The notes beneath the pieces were generated by a model. It had not been told where the DNA came from and ran no database searches. It was given only the letters and a program-made list of their open reading frames with translations. A DNA stretch of 45,130 nucleotides from Methanomassiliicoccus sp. GTDB lineage: Archaea; Thermoplasmatota; Thermoplasmata; Methanomassiliicoccales; Methanomassiliicoccaceae. Both the position numbers and the translations under genes were made by a program. Where the stretch lies: positions 1 to 45,130 of the forward strand of contig JAEILR010000015.1 of assembly GCA_016109435.1 (NCBI GenBank), in the 5' to 3' direction. Positions 19,429-29,351 of the stretch are shown in pieces. The number at the start of each line of letters is the position of its first letter. Position 1 is the first letter of the stretch.

Positions 19429-20918
19429 TCCGCCACCGGCCGTCCGTCCAGCCATCTCGCCCCGGTGAGCCGGCAGAGGTCCCGGTCGACGCCGACCAGG
19501 TCGTCCCTGCCCAGGTCCGCCAGTCTTCTCTTCCCGGCGATCCTGGCCAGGCCGGCCATCTCTTCGGTGCGCACCCGGATGAACGAGGCCAGTTTCCTCC
19601 CTCCCTTCTCCGGGTCGACCTTCGCCACCAGCGCGGGTAGTTGGGTGGTCACCCCGGTGGGGCACTTGTTGCTGTAGCATACCCGGTACTGCTGGCAGTT
19701 GATGGCGATGAGCGCCGCGGTGCCGATGTACACCGCGTCGGCGCCCAGCGCGAGGCACTTCACGAAATGGCCGGCGGTACGCAGGCCGCCCGAGGCGATG
19801 AGCGACACCCGCTCCCTCTCCCCCCGCTCCTCCAGCCGCCGCACCGCGCGGGGGAGGGCGGCCACTATGGGTATGCCGCAGTTCTCCCGGGCGTAACCCT
19901 CGGTGGCCCCGGTCCCCCCACCGAAGCCGTCCAGGGCGATGAAGTCCACCCCCGCGTCCATCAGCGCGTCCACGTCCCTCTCCACGTCCCCGCATCCGAT
20001 CTTCGCCCCCACCGGGCCGCGGGCGACCGAACGGAGGTACGCCACCCTGGCCTCCAGTTCTTTCTGGGTGGCGATGTCGGGATGGCGGGCTGGAGATCTC
20101 GAGGCCTTCCCCTCGACGGCTCCCCTGATCTCGGCCACCTCCTCCGTCACCTTGTTCCCCGGCAGCACGCTGCCCTTCCCCGGGTACGCGCCCTGGCCGA
20201 AGCGGGCCTCCACCGCCGCGGCCCTGGCCAGCCGGTCCTCGGGAACGCCGAACCTCCCGGTGGCGTACTGGGCGATCATGGTGTCCGCGGCCATGTCCAG
20301 TTCTTCCGGAAGGACCCCGCCCTCGCCGGAGCAGAATCCGAAGCCTCCCTCCCCGGCCCCCGCGGCGATGGACCGGCGCACGTTCCTGGACACCGCTCCG
20401 AAGCTCATGCCGCTGACCAGTATGGGGGTGGGAAGGCGGAGAGGACGGGAGGTCCGCGGGCCGATGGTCACCGAGGTGTCCACGCCCTCGTCCTCGTTGA
20501 GAGGGAACCGGTGCACCTGGGCGGGGACCAGGAACAGGTCGTCCAGGGAAAGGGGGAGCGCGCGGAGGGAGCCCATGGCCACCGGGAGGGCCCTCCCCAG
20601 GTTGGCCACGTCCTTGATGCCCACCACCATCTCCCGGAAGCCCGGAGGCTCCTCCGGTGCGCCCTTCCTCTGCACCTCCCAGCTCGTTCCGGCGGGGAGG
20701 CGGTCGCAGAAGTAGTTGCCCACCAGCCCGTAGCGCTCGTACACCGGGCAGCGGGGGCATAAGCAGCCCAGGGCGTGGACCGTGCAGCGGCTGGCGCCCC
20801 GGGCGCAGTACAGTTCCTCGTTCTGGCAGCCCTGCGGATAGCTCGGGCAGGTGGGGCAAAGGCACATCTGGGCGTTCTCCTGTAGGTCCTCGGCCTTGAG
20901 AAAATCCTGCTCGGTCAT
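19425..20918 (-). CDS. Glutamate synthase-like FMN protein with N-terminal cysteine-rich (DUF2769-like) domain
   Basis: The 497-residue protein joins an N-terminal Cys-rich region ([13 protein letters not shown]...YCARG...[13 protein letters not shown], residues about 18-70, DUF2769-like) to a glutamate synthase central/FMN domain. The FMN-barrel features are [57 protein letters not shown] and [32 protein letters not shown]; the last carries the cysteines of the iron-sulfur site. No glutaminase domain is present, as in archaeal GltB-like proteins, so partner subunits or another donor would be needed. I prefer ATG 20918 (TEQDFLK) with GGAGG three bases away; ATG 20936 has no ribosome binding site. 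Confidence 0.87.
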   Translation of the reverse strand: MTEQDFLKAEDLQENAQMCLCPTCPSYPQGCQNEELYCARGASRCTVHALGCLCPRCPVYERYGLVGNYFCDRLPAGTSWEVQRKGAPEEPPGFREMVVGIKDVANLGRALPVAMGSLRALPLSLDDLFLVPAQVHRFPLNEDEGVDTSVTIGPRTSRPLRLPTPILVSGMSFGAVSRNVRRSIAAGAGEGGFGFCSGEGGVLPEELDMAADTMIAQYATGRFGVPEDRLARAAAVEARFGQGAYPGKGSVLPGNKVTEEVAEIRGAVEGKASRSPARHPDIATQKELEARVAYLRSVARGPVGAKIGCGDVERDVDALMDAGVDFIALDGFGGGTGATEGYARENCGIPIVAALPRAVRRLEERGERERVSLIASGGLRTAGHFVKCLALGADAVYIGTAALIAINCQQYRVCYSNKCPTGVTTQLPALVAKVDPEKGGRKLASFIRVRTEEMAGLARIAGKRRLADLGRDDLVGVDRDLCRLTGARWLDGRPVAD

Positions 20919-21027
20919 CGTCCTCCGTCCTTCCATTCCAACCCCGACGTCATAATGCTGTCGTCGCGGACGGACGTGCGAGCGGACCGTCTGGTTGTGC
21001 CAGGGGGGCTAATGCCATGAGTAAGAC

Positions 21028-21037
21028 TTTTTATACC
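21028..21037 (+). promoter_or_regulatory. TATA box of the aglB unit
   Basis: tttttatacc lies about 45 bases before ATG 21081 and is the best TATA-like element in the gap between the converse glutamate synthase-like gene and aglB. A purine-rich AGGAG (21067-21071) precedes the start codon. Confidence 0.55.
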
Positions 21038-21080
21038 GGACCGTTAATCAGAGAGAGATTCCGCCTAGGAGATTCTAACG

Positions 21081-24000
21081 ATGGAAGCGAACGCAGGGCG
21101 GCCGGAGGGCCGATCCCAGAAGGAACGGAAGCCAGCGAAGGACGGTCTCCGGTCCCGGTTCAAGGGCAGTGACACTTGGCTGGGAAGGAACTGGAGCACC
21201 GTGCTCATCCTGGTGGCTGTGATATTCATCGCGCTGTTCGTGCGCAGCTACTATGGATACTCCACCGCCGTGGACAACGGCTTCCTCGTCGCCGGAGGTT
21301 CTGACTCATACTATCACCAGCGTGTGATCGGCTATGTCGTGGATAACGGCGACCACCTGGTCAACGACCCCCTCCTGAACTACCCCATGGGCATCAGGAA
21401 CATGAGGCCTCCGCTGTACGATTGGTCGGTGGCGGTCACCAGCATGGTGATGTCCGGCGTATCGGGCATGTCCATCAATGATAGCGCAGGCTTCACCCTG
21501 CTGTTCTCCACCCCCTTCTGGGGCGCGTTGACCATAATCCCCCTGTATCTCATCACCCGGGCCGCCTTCGGCAACCGGGCGGGTCTGCTGGCATCCCTTC
21601 TCTTCGCCCTCATGCCGGGTCACATCACCAGGAGCGTCCTCGGCTACGCCGACCATGATGCCATGGTGCTGTTCTTCGTGGTGTTCGCGCTATACTTCCT
21701 TCTCCGGGCGCTGATGTCCATCAAAGGGACCAAATGGGTGCCCGACTGGAAGGATAGGAAAGGCATACGTCCGGGCATACGAGCGTACCTGGACACCAAC
21801 CGCCGATCGCTGATATTCGCGATGTTGGGCGGTATATGCGTGGCCACCGTAGGCATGATATGGACCGGTTACACCTATCTCCTGGTCATCGTCCTGGTCT
21901 ACTTCCTAGTGCAGGTACTGATAAATCGCTTCCGCAACGCCGATTCGATGGGCGAGTTCTTCATTGTCGGAACGATGATGCTGACCGCCTTCGCGGTCAT
22001 GGCCCCCCTGTACTGGCAGATGAACTACTGGGGCCAGTGGTTCGACGTGCCGTTCTACCTGTTCCTGGGCTCCATGGTCATCGGCGGGATATTCATGGTC
22101 ACCCGTGACTACCCCTGGACCCTGGTTATACCGGCGACGGTCGGCATCATCGCCATAGGCCTGGTGGCAATATTCTTCATATCTCCCAACATCTTCGAGG
22201 CCATCGTCTCCGGGCAGGGCTACCTTGTCAAGAGCAAGCTGTACTCTACCATCCAGGAGGCGTCGGCCCCCAACTTCTCGAACCTGGCCATGTCCTTTGG
22301 GCCGGTGACCTTCTGGCTCGCCATCATCGGCGTGGCCTGGGCCGCTGTCAAGATCCCCAAGAACCAGTCCCCCCACTACGTGTTCATCGTAGTGTGGATG
22401 GGCGTCAGCATGTACATGGCCGCCTCGGCCGCGAGGTTCATGTTCAACGCCTCGCCCGCCTTCGCCATGGCCGCCGGATGGATCCTGGCGCTGCTGATCG
22501 GACTGCTGAAGTTCGAGGACCTGTCCCGGGCTTTCAGCGGCTTCCGGTCCAACCCCTGGACCACCATCAAGAAGGGGGTCAAGCTCCGCCACGTGGCCGG
22601 GGTCCTCTTCCTGGCGGTGCTGATCATACTGCCCAACGTCTGGGTCTCCCTGGACGCGGGCATACCGTCGGAAACGAAGAAGGACTATGACCGGCAGATA
22701 TTCAACGCGCTGCCGAACGCCCTGCACCCACCAAGCTATGATGTGCAGAACGGAACGTACTGGTACCTCGGAGCGTTCAGCTACTCGCTGCCGCTGCCCA
22801 CGACCTACTATCCGGCGGCGTGGTCATGGTTCAGTCAACAGGACGCTGACCAGGACATAGCCGACCGGCCCGCCTACCTATCGTGGTGGGACTACGGGTT
22901 CGAGGCCGTGCAGAAGGGTCAGCATCCTACCGTCGCCGACAACTTCCAGAATGGCTACCAGTTCGCCGGCTCCTTCCTGATGGCGGAGAACGAGAGCGAC
23001 GGCGTGGCCCTGTTCATGGTCAGGCTGTTGGAGAAGGTCGGTGTCAACCAGACCACCGCTGACATCCTGACCGCTCACGGGGCCGACGCTTCCGCGGTCA
23101 AGGACATCATGGAGCACCCCGAGAACTATGTCCAGACGGTGAAGGACAACCCCGAGGTCTACGGCAACTTCACCGATGACCTCTCCGTCACCAACGCCAA
23201 GTACGCCGCGGCCCGGGTCGAGCTGAGCAAGGCCGGCCTGGACAACATGGTGGCGATGTACCACGACCTCCGGGGGTCGACCGGTTACGACATCGGTTAT
23301 GTGGCGGTGGACAGCAGGCTGTTCCCCTTCAGCGCCACCAGCAGCAACATCTTCTATGCCCCGGCCAAGCTGAACGACCGGGCCATCGATCCGACCTCCA
23401 ACTCGCCCACCGACTATTACACCATAAAGGCGATACTGAGCGACTACTCGGTGGTCGATCTGAGCGAGGTCACCTCCAGCGACCAGGTCCTGGGCTACCA
23501 GATCTACTATACTGATCTGTTCTACAAGACCATGCTCTACCGGACCTTCATGGGTCTCAGCCCCGACGACGTGGGAGCGACCAGCCAGGGCATCCCCGGA
23601 ATCTCCGGTTCGATGACCAGCTACGACGCCATGCCCGGATACAACCTCACCCACTTCAGGCAGGTCTACCGGACGGCGTACTTCAACCCCTACGGACCGG
23701 CCGATGTGGCCAACCACTCCGCCGACTGGAAGGCCATCTCCTTCGAGGAGGCCCAATACCTGCAGTCCCAGATCGATGCCGGCCTGATGACCGGCACGGT
23801 GGACAAGACCGCCTACAGCCTGCAGTCCGGGGTCGTGTTCATCCAGTACTATGACGGCGCGGTGCTCAGGGGGGTGGCGACCTCCAACGACGGTTCGCCT
23901 CTCGCCAACATCCACGTCACCGTGGTCGACGAGATGGGCATACCACATCAGGTAGTTGAGACCGCCAGCGACGGCTCCTACGAGGTCCTCCTGCCGTTCG

Positions 24001-27000
24001 GCAACACCAGCGTGGTGTTCTCGGTCGGCGACCTTAAGGGAGATACCCTCATCGGCGCCGAACTGGACCGCCTTGTTTACAACGTGTCCTACGCCCAGTC
24101 CATGAGGCTGGAGGAGTTCAACGAGGTCGGGAACGCAGTGCTTCCGACCTCCGTGGTCTCCGGCGCGGTGTTCTGGGACGTCAACGGCGACGGCCGCTTC
24201 GGGACCGGCGACGAGTACATCTCCGGAGCGAACGTAACGCTGACCAACAACGCCACCGGCTTCTCCTCCACCGTGGAGAGCGGCACCAACGGCTCGTTCA
24301 GCATCGTGGGCGTGGCCGGCGATTCCAACGATCTCTACGCCACCTTCAACGGCCACACCTTCGGCCAGCAGACGCTGAAGACGGTCAAGTACGGAACGGC
24401 GAGCCGCAACATCGCCATACAGCCGGCGACGGTCACCGGCACCCTGTCCTTCCTCACCGGAGGAACGGCCGACGGCGTCGCCGTCAGCATAACCGACGGC
24501 GCCTCGGGCAAGGTGACCAACACCACCACCGGAGCGGGAGGGGCGTTCACCTTCGGCCGCCTGCTGCCGGGCAACTACACCGTGTCCACCGCTGACAAGA
24601 ACATCAGCGCCGGCTCGGTGTCGGTGTCCGTCGGCGCCGGTGATTCCAAGGCCGTCAGCCTGAGCATGCAGGCGGCGACCCAGGTCACCGGGGCGGTCAC
24701 CCTGGAGGGCCAGGCGCAGGCCGGCGTGCCGGTCGGGTTCATTTCCGCCAACCGGGAGATGTTCACCACCACCGACTCGTCCGGCAACTACGCCATCACC
24801 CTCCCCCAGGACACCTATACCGTATACGCGCTCACCAGCGTCGGCGGGACCGACCAGGTGGCCATGGTGCCTCTGGACGCATCGGCCAACACCGCGACCG
24901 TGGACCTAGCGCTCTCGCCCGGATCGGTCATCACCGGAACGGTCAAGGACGGGGACAACCCGGTCGGTTCGGCTCGGGTCACCTATACCCGGCTGTCGGA
25001 CGGGGCGTTCCTCACTGGAACGGCCAACACCACCGGCGCTTACCGCCTAGTGCTTCCGTCCGGGGACTACTTCGTCTACGCCAAGGGCTCGTCGAAGGCC
25101 TTCTGGGGCAACCTGGGCATCACCGGCAGCGGGACCCAGGACATCGTCCTGCAGGACTCCGTGAGCATCTCCGGGAAGACCTGGTACGATCTGAACGCCA
25201 ATGGGGAGATGGACACCAGCGAGGGCGTCCCCGGGACGGTCCTCAGCGTCATGTCCACCACCAACGCCGCCCAGACGGTGTCCTTCCTATCCGATGCGTC
25301 GGGCAATTACAACCTTACTCTGCCCAAGGGCAACGGCTATCAGCTCAGCGCCTCGCTGGACGGGTACGCCTCCTGGCAGAAGACCTATGACCCGCTCGAT
25401 GCCTCGGTCACCGAGAACATCGAGATGGTGGCCAACGACCGCACCGTCACCGGCACGGTTACCTCCGGAGGCACCGCGCTTGGCGGCGTCACCGTGACGT
25501 TCAACCCCAACGGTGGCGGTGCGCAGGCCGCGACCGCCACCACCGACGGTTCCGGAGCGTTCAGTGTCAACCTCCGCCCCGGAACGTACACCATGGTCGT
25601 GGACCAGAACGTGACCGCCGGGGACGATACCAGGAAGTACCAGTTCTCCGGTGCCCTGACCGTCGAGGTGGGCAAGAACCCCGCCGCACAGGCGATCGCG
25701 GTGACCGAGCGGGTGAAGGTCTCGGCGAACGTGGCCATGGGCTCATCGGCCAGCGGCTCGGTCCGCTTCATCGGCCCCCAGAACATAACGGTGAGCGCTT
25801 CCTCGGCCATCTCCGAGTACCTCCTTCCGGGAACGTACACCGTGTACACGGACATCGCGGAGAACGGTCAGCACTTCGCTGATCTCCGGTCGGAGACCTT
25901 CTCCACCGGCAGCTCCATCAGCATATCGCCGCAGCCAGCTCATGCCCTCACCGGGCAGCTGCAGTTCGACGGCAGCGACCTGAGCGTGCCGGCGACGATC
26001 ACCATAGGCTCCGGGGCAGCGACCCTGCCCATCAACGCCAACAGCAGGGGCGCGTTCACCACCTACCTAGTGAACGGCACCTATAGTGTGGGCGCGGAAT
26101 ACGACGCCCGGGGCACCGTGGACGGCAACCAGAGGTACATCAGCTATGTCGCCTCGCAGAACGTCACCATGAACGGGGAGCTTACCACCGACATCGCCCT
26201 CACCAGGGAGCTGAACAACGCCACCATCAGTGGTTCGCTGAGCGGAGCGTCGTCGTCGGTCACCTGGTCCTTCGTGGCCCTGTCGGACACGGCCATCGAT
26301 GCCACCGCGACCTCCGACGCCGGCTCATACTCGGTGTCGCTGGCCCCTGGCACCTACAGCGCCTACGGTCGGGACGGCTCCAACAATGTGTTCCTCGGGG
26401 TCATCACCGTCAACGCCAACTCGGCCAACACCGCCAACCTGACCTTCGAGACCGGCATACTCGTGTCCGGTGTCGTGAGGTCCAACGGGGCCGGGGTCAG
26501 CGGGGCGACGGTGACCTTCTCGGACAACGCCCAGGCCACCGCCACCACCGACGGCAGCGGCAATTACGTCATATACCTGCCCAGCGGGACCTACAACGGG
26601 GCGGCCACCTGGATCAACGAGGAGGTCGCCGGGGTCAACGTGACCCATTCCGCCAACTTCGACCTCTCGGTCACCTCGGCCACCACCAGGGATGTCGACC
26701 TGGTCCGGCAGCTGAACGGGGCGGTGGAAGTGAGCTGGGACTCCGGAACGATCCAAACCGTGAACGCCGGCCAGACCGTCACCTACACCGTCACGGTGAA
26801 CAACCGCGGCAACGTGGACGACACCTACCGGCTGAGCACCGATTCGAAGTGGAACGTCACGTTCTCGGAGAACGACCTGGTCATGCCCTGGGGCGCAGGA
26901 AGCTCCAGGACCGTCCAGGTCACCATCGTCGTCCCCGAGGACGCCAAGGTCAACCACTCGCCGATCAAGATCACGGCGACCTCCATCAACCGCACCGGTG

Positions 27001-27542
27001 CGGTGGGCAGCGAGAACCTGGACGTCAACGTGAACCCGACCTACAAGGTATCGGTCACCCAGGCCCCGCAGGCGGTCGACGCTTCGGCGGTCACCCTTCC
27101 CTTCGTCATCAGGAACGAGGGCAACGCCCAGGACTCCTATAACTTCACCATCGCCAACCTCGATGAGCTGGCGATCGATGGCTGGTCCGCCAGGATCGCG
27201 GGGACCTCCGCTGACTACCGCCTGGTCACCGTGTCCGCCGGCAGCAGCCAGACCGTCAATGTGATCCTGACCAAGGCGAACGACTCGCCGGACCTCAACG
27301 CGTCGGTCAGGGTAGGGGTCGCCGGGAACAACGTCACCGCTTCGTCGGAGCAGACGATCCAGCGGACCTCGGTGTCCCTGCCCGACGGCGGCCTGAACGT
27401 CAGCGGCAACGACATCACCAACGGAGCGCCGCAAATGCCGGCGAGCTCCTGGTTCCTCGTGGCCCTGATCGTGCTGCTGCTGGTCGTGTTCGTGGTCCTG
27501 AGGGTCAACAAGGGGGTGTTCGGACGCCGAAGAAAGAGATGA
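21081..27542 (+). CDS. aglB: Giant AglB/STT3 oligosaccharyltransferase fused to surface-protein repeat domains
   Basis: The 2153-residue protein is the catalytic subunit of archaeal N-glycosylation, moving a lipid-linked glycan to Asn in N-X-S/T. The N-terminal third is STT3-like: a first membrane helix at about 40-55, the catalytic acidic site GSDSYYH (D75), a second acidic site YADHDAM (D191/D193), many membrane segments to about residue 530, and WWDYG at 602-606 with ADNFQNG after it. AglB is usually about 600-1000 residues. Here, from about 930 to 1876, come about eleven repeats of carboxypeptidase-regulatory/Cna-B type (pattern VTGTV...DGSGxYxVxLPxGTYTVY), then two NEW3/CARDB-like domains (about 1877-2095), a final membrane helix (about 2121-2143) and a basic RRRKR tail. 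The repeats contain many N-X-S/T sites. It overlaps the next gene by 4 bases. Confidence 0.93.
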   Translation: MEANAGRPEGRSQKERKPAKDGLRSRFKGSDTWLGRNWSTVLILVAVIFIALFVRSYYGYSTAVDNGFLVAGGSDSYYHQRVIGYVVDNGDHLVNDPLLNYPMGIRNMRPPLYDWSVAVTSMVMSGVSGMSINDSAGFTLLFSTPFWGALTIIPLYLITRAAFGNRAGLLASLLFALMPGHITRSVLGYADHDAMVLFFVVFALYFLLRALMSIKGTKWVPDWKDRKGIRPGIRAYLDTNRRSLIFAMLGGICVATVGMIWTGYTYLLVIVLVYFLVQVLINRFRNADSMGEFFIVGTMMLTAFAVMAPLYWQMNYWGQWFDVPFYLFLGSMVIGGIFMVTRDYPWTLVIPATVGIIAIGLVAIFFISPNIFEAIVSGQGYLVKSKLYSTIQEASAPNFSNLAMSFGPVTFWLAIIGVAWAAVKIPKNQSPHYVFIVVWMGVSMYMAASAARFMFNASPAFAMAAGWILALLIGLLKFEDLSRAFSGFRSNPWTTIKKGVKLRHVAGVLFLAVLIILPNVWVSLDAGIPSETKKDYDRQIFNALPNALHPPSYDVQNGTYWYLGAFSYSLPLPTTYYPAAWSWFSQQDADQDIADRPAYLSWWDYGFEAVQKGQHPTVADNFQNGYQFAGSFLMAENESDGVALFMVRLLEKVGVNQTTADILTAHGADASAVKDIMEHPENYVQTVKDNPEVYGNFTDDLSVTNAKYAAARVELSKAGLDNMVAMYHDLRGSTGYDIGYVAVDSRLFPFSATSSNIFYAPAKLNDRAIDPTSNSPTDYYTIKAILSDYSVVDLSEVTSSDQVLGYQIYYTDLFYKTMLYRTFMGLSPDDVGATSQGIPGISGSMTSYDAMPGYNLTHFRQVYRTAYFNPYGPADVANHSADWKAISFEEAQYLQSQIDAGLMTGTVDKTAYSLQSGVVFIQYYDGAVLRGVATSNDGSPLANIHVTVVDEMGIPHQVVETASDGSYEVLLPFGNTSVVFSVGDLKGDTLIGAELDRLVYNVSYAQSMRLEEFNEVGNAVLPTSVVSGAVFWDVNGDGRFGTGDEYISGANVTLTNNATGFSSTVESGTNGSFSIVGVAGDSNDLYATFNGHTFGQQTLKTVKYGTASRNIAIQPATVTGTLSFLTGGTADGVAVSITDGASGKVTNTTTGAGGAFTFGRLLPGNYTVSTADKNISAGSVSVSVGAGDSKAVSLSMQAATQVTGAVTLEGQAQAGVPVGFISANREMFTTTDSSGNYAITLPQDTYTVYALTSVGGTDQVAMVPLDASANTATVDLALSPGSVITGTVKDGDNPVGSARVTYTRLSDGAFLTGTANTTGAYRLVLPSGDYFVYAKGSSKAFWGNLGITGSGTQDIVLQDSVSISGKTWYDLNANGEMDTSEGVPGTVLSVMSTTNAAQTVSFLSDASGNYNLTLPKGNGYQLSASLDGYASWQKTYDPLDASVTENIEMVANDRTVTGTVTSGGTALGGVTVTFNPNGGGAQAATATTDGSGAFSVNLRPGTYTMVVDQNVTAGDDTRKYQFSGALTVEVGKNPAAQAIAVTERVKVSANVAMGSSASGSVRFIGPQNITVSASSAISEYLLPGTYTVYTDIAENGQHFADLRSETFSTGSSISISPQPAHALTGQLQFDGSDLSVPATITIGSGAATLPINANSRGAFTTYLVNGTYSVGAEYDARGTVDGNQRYISYVASQNVTMNGELTTDIALTRELNNATISGSLSGASSSVTWSFVALSDTAIDATATSDAGSYSVSLAPGTYSAYGRDGSNNVFLGVITVNANSANTANLTFETGILVSGVVRSNGAGVSGATVTFSDNAQATATTDGSGNYVIYLPSGTYNGAATWINEEVAGVNVTHSANFDLSVTSATTRDVDLVRQLNGAVEVSWDSGTIQTVNAGQTVTYTVTVNNRGNVDDTYRLSTDSKWNVTFSENDLVMPWGAGSSRTVQVTIVVPEDAKVNHSPIKITATSINRTGAVGSENLDVNVNPTYKVSVTQAPQAVDASAVTLPFVIRNEGNAQDSYNFTIANLDELAIDGWSARIAGTSADYRLVTVSAGSSQTVNVILTKANDSPDLNASVRVGVAGNNVTASSEQTIQRTSVSLPDGGLNVSGNDITNGAPQMPASSWFLVALIVLLLVVFVVLRVNKGVFGRRRKR

Positions 27543-28267
27543 TCGGGGTCGCAGCGGCGATATCGCTGCTGCTGATGACCTGCCTCGCCGCCCCGGCGAT
27601 GGCGGTGGAGACAGACAACTACCAGGTGAACTTCGACGGCAGCGTGCAGTACCTCGCGCCCAAGGAGGTCGGCACGGTGGTGGTCCACGTGGCCACCGAC
27701 CGGCCCGGCGGAAACTACACTTGGAACGCCTCGGTCAGCTCCGGAACGGTGATGCCGAACAAGGGCACCGGCGACGCGGAGAGCTTCAACCTCACCGTGA
27801 CCGCCGGCACCACCACCGGGGACCTCGTGCTGACCATCGGTCTGACCAACGGGACGGTCTCGGACACCGCCAAGTACACCATCCACGTGGTCGAACCGGT
27901 GGTCATCACCGCCCAGGTCAAGAACTCCGGCAGCGTCACGCTGACCAACGTCCCGGTGCAGTTCAAGGCCGACGGGGCGGTGCTCAACACCACTACCGTC
28001 ACCATACCGGCGAACTCCACCAAGACGCTGACCTACAACTGGACCGCCGGGGGGTTGAGCAACGGCCAGCATACCGTGGAGATCGTCCTGGACCCCAACA
28101 ACCAGTTCGTGAGGTTCCTGGACGGCAGCACGACGTTCTCCTCTACCTTCCAGGTCGGGGGAACGATATTCGGCTGGCTCAACATCGTCCTCGGCCTCAT
28201 CGTGGTCCTGCTTCTGGTCCTGATCTTCCTCTCCTACATGGGCCGGGGGAAGAAGAGAAAGAAGTGA
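27539..28267 (+). CDS. Membrane-anchored CARDB-like surface protein coupled to aglB
   Basis: The 242-residue protein has a signal peptide (MIGVAAAISLLLMTCLAAPAMA, cut near residue 22), two beta-sandwich regions of which the second (VVITAQVKNSGSVTLTNVPVQFKADG...LTYNWTAGGLSNGQHTVEIVLDP) is a CARDB-type adhesion domain, and a C-terminal membrane helix (about 212-232) with a GRGKKRKK tail. Both this and AglB therefore end in one helix plus a basic cytoplasmic tail. The ectodomain has several N-X-S/T sites (NYT, NAS, NLT, NGT, NST, NWT). ATG 27539 overlaps the aglB stop, so the two proteins are made together; a subunit or accessory role beside AglB is inferred. Confidence 0.8.
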   Translation: MIGVAAAISLLLMTCLAAPAMAVETDNYQVNFDGSVQYLAPKEVGTVVVHVATDRPGGNYTWNASVSSGTVMPNKGTGDAESFNLTVTAGTTTGDLVLTIGLTNGTVSDTAKYTIHVVEPVVITAQVKNSGSVTLTNVPVQFKADGAVLNTTTVTIPANSTKTLTYNWTAGGLSNGQHTVEIVLDPNNQFVRFLDGSTTFSSTFQVGGTIFGWLNIVLGLIVVLLLVLIFLSYMGRGKKRKK

Positions 28268-28310
28268 AACCCCTTCCATCCATTTCCCTTTTCTTTTCAA
28301 CGGTCTGATC
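28268..28310 (+). terminator. Pyrimidine-rich stretch after the aglB unit
   Basis: ccccttccatccatttcccttttctttt follows the stop codon without a clear hairpin. Archaeal terminators are often simple T-rich stretches, so this is a plausible end of the aglB transcript. Confidence 0.35.
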
Positions 28311-28382
28311 TCGGGACCTTGGCTCGTCCTTTGTCGGGAATATCGTCATATAGTCCCTGGTCGATAAAACGGGACGATACAC

Positions 28383-28706
28383 ATGGCAGAGAACGTTCTG
28401 GAGATCGATGAGGGATCCTTTGACGCTACCCTGAGCGCGAACCCCAAGCTCGTCGTGGACTGTTGGGCGGAGTGGTGCGGCCCCTGCCGGATGATGGGGC
28501 CGATAATCGATAAGCTAGCCAAGGACCATGCCGGCAAGGTCACCTTCGCCAAGCTCAACGTGGACGAGAGCCCCAAGGTCGCTCAGTCCCATCGCATCAT
28601 GGCCATCCCCACCCTGCTGTTCTTCAAGGACGGTAAGGTGGTCGATCAGATCGTCGGCCTGGTGCCAAAGGAAGAGATCGAAGAGGTGATCCGCAAGAAG
28701 CTGTGA
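28383..28706 (+). CDS. trxA: Thioredoxin
   Basis: The 107-residue protein is a classical thioredoxin with the redox motif WCGPC at residues 31-35, the cis-proline in MAIPTLLFF at about residue 75 and a normal length. It would reduce disulfides in the cytoplasm; there is no signal peptide. ATG 28383 has no Shine-Dalgarno; TATA-like catata (28347-28352) lies about 33 bases upstream, so the leader is very short. It converges on the translin gene with no gap. Confidence 0.95.
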   Translation: MAENVLEIDEGSFDATLSANPKLVVDCWAEWCGPCRMMGPIIDKLAKDHAGKVTFAKLNVDESPKVAQSHRIMAIPTLLFFKDGKVVDQIVGLVPKEEIEEVIRKKL

Positions 28707-29330
28707 TCACAGCTTCCGGGACAGCTCGTCCAGCTTGCTCTGCAGGCGGGACGAGTACACCGCTACGGTGATGTCGCCGCGCGTCTTCTCGACCAGCGAG
28801 CGGGCGATGTCCTGCTTCCGGCGTATTGGTATGAGCGCGTCCGGGAAATCGAACCGCATGATGACCAGGAACATGTCCTCCATCATGTCCAGGTAGGCGG
28901 TGGCCCGCTCCACGTCCCCCTCCCTGAGCATCTCCAGGGCGAACCGGCGCAGTTCGCCGATGGCGTCGGCCATGCCCAGCAGGTAGGCGTTGCCGGTGAT
29001 GCCCATGTCGTCGGGGTCCGGCAGATCTTCGTCACGGACCAGGGCCAGCAGGATGGCCGCTTCCGCCAGCTCCTGCAGCGCGCCCTCCACCAGGCCGGAC
29101 TCCCAGATCTCCGGGTAGTCCTCCAGCAGGGAGCGCAGGCGGTGCGTTTCGTCGATGGCCTCGTGCATCATCGACTTGACGTCCTCGCCCTTGTGGATGA
29201 GATGGACGATGCTGCCCGACAGCCGGTTCACCGCCCTCGCCGACTTGATGGCGATCTCCCGCACCTGGTCCTTCTCCTCCAGTCTGGATTCGATTCGCTC
29301 GGCGATCTCTTCCAGGTTCTTCATGGTCAT
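28707..29330 (-). CDS. Translin family protein
   Basis: The 207-residue helical protein matches archaeal translin (COG2178): an N-terminal amphipathic helix (LEEIAERIESRLEEKDQVREIAIKSARAVNRLSGSIVHLIHKG), a middle NAYLLGMADAIGELRRFALEML segment that is the family signature, and a C-terminal FPDALIPIRRKQDIARSLVEKTRGDI segment. Eukaryotic translin forms octamers that bind single-stranded nucleic acid, and with TRAX acts in RNA processing; archaeal relatives form similar rings with nuclease activity. ATG 29330 is preceded by GGAGG at good distance. A downstream position after purD on the same strand, 21 bases away, suggests co-transcription. Confidence 0.85.
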   Translation of the reverse strand: MTMKNLEEIAERIESRLEEKDQVREIAIKSARAVNRLSGSIVHLIHKGEDVKSMMHEAIDETHRLRSLLEDYPEIWESGLVEGALQELAEAAILLALVRDEDLPDPDDMGITGNAYLLGMADAIGELRRFALEMLREGDVERATAYLDMMEDMFLVIMRFDFPDALIPIRRKQDIARSLVEKTRGDITVAVYSSRLQSKLDELSRKL

Positions 29331-29351
29331 ATCAACGCCTCCGTTCCTATT

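Noticed and set aside
23872..26710. Tandem DNA repeat or CRISPR-like array in the aglB gene
   Set aside because: The repetition is at protein-domain level, with diverged DNA and no constant repeat/spacer spacing.
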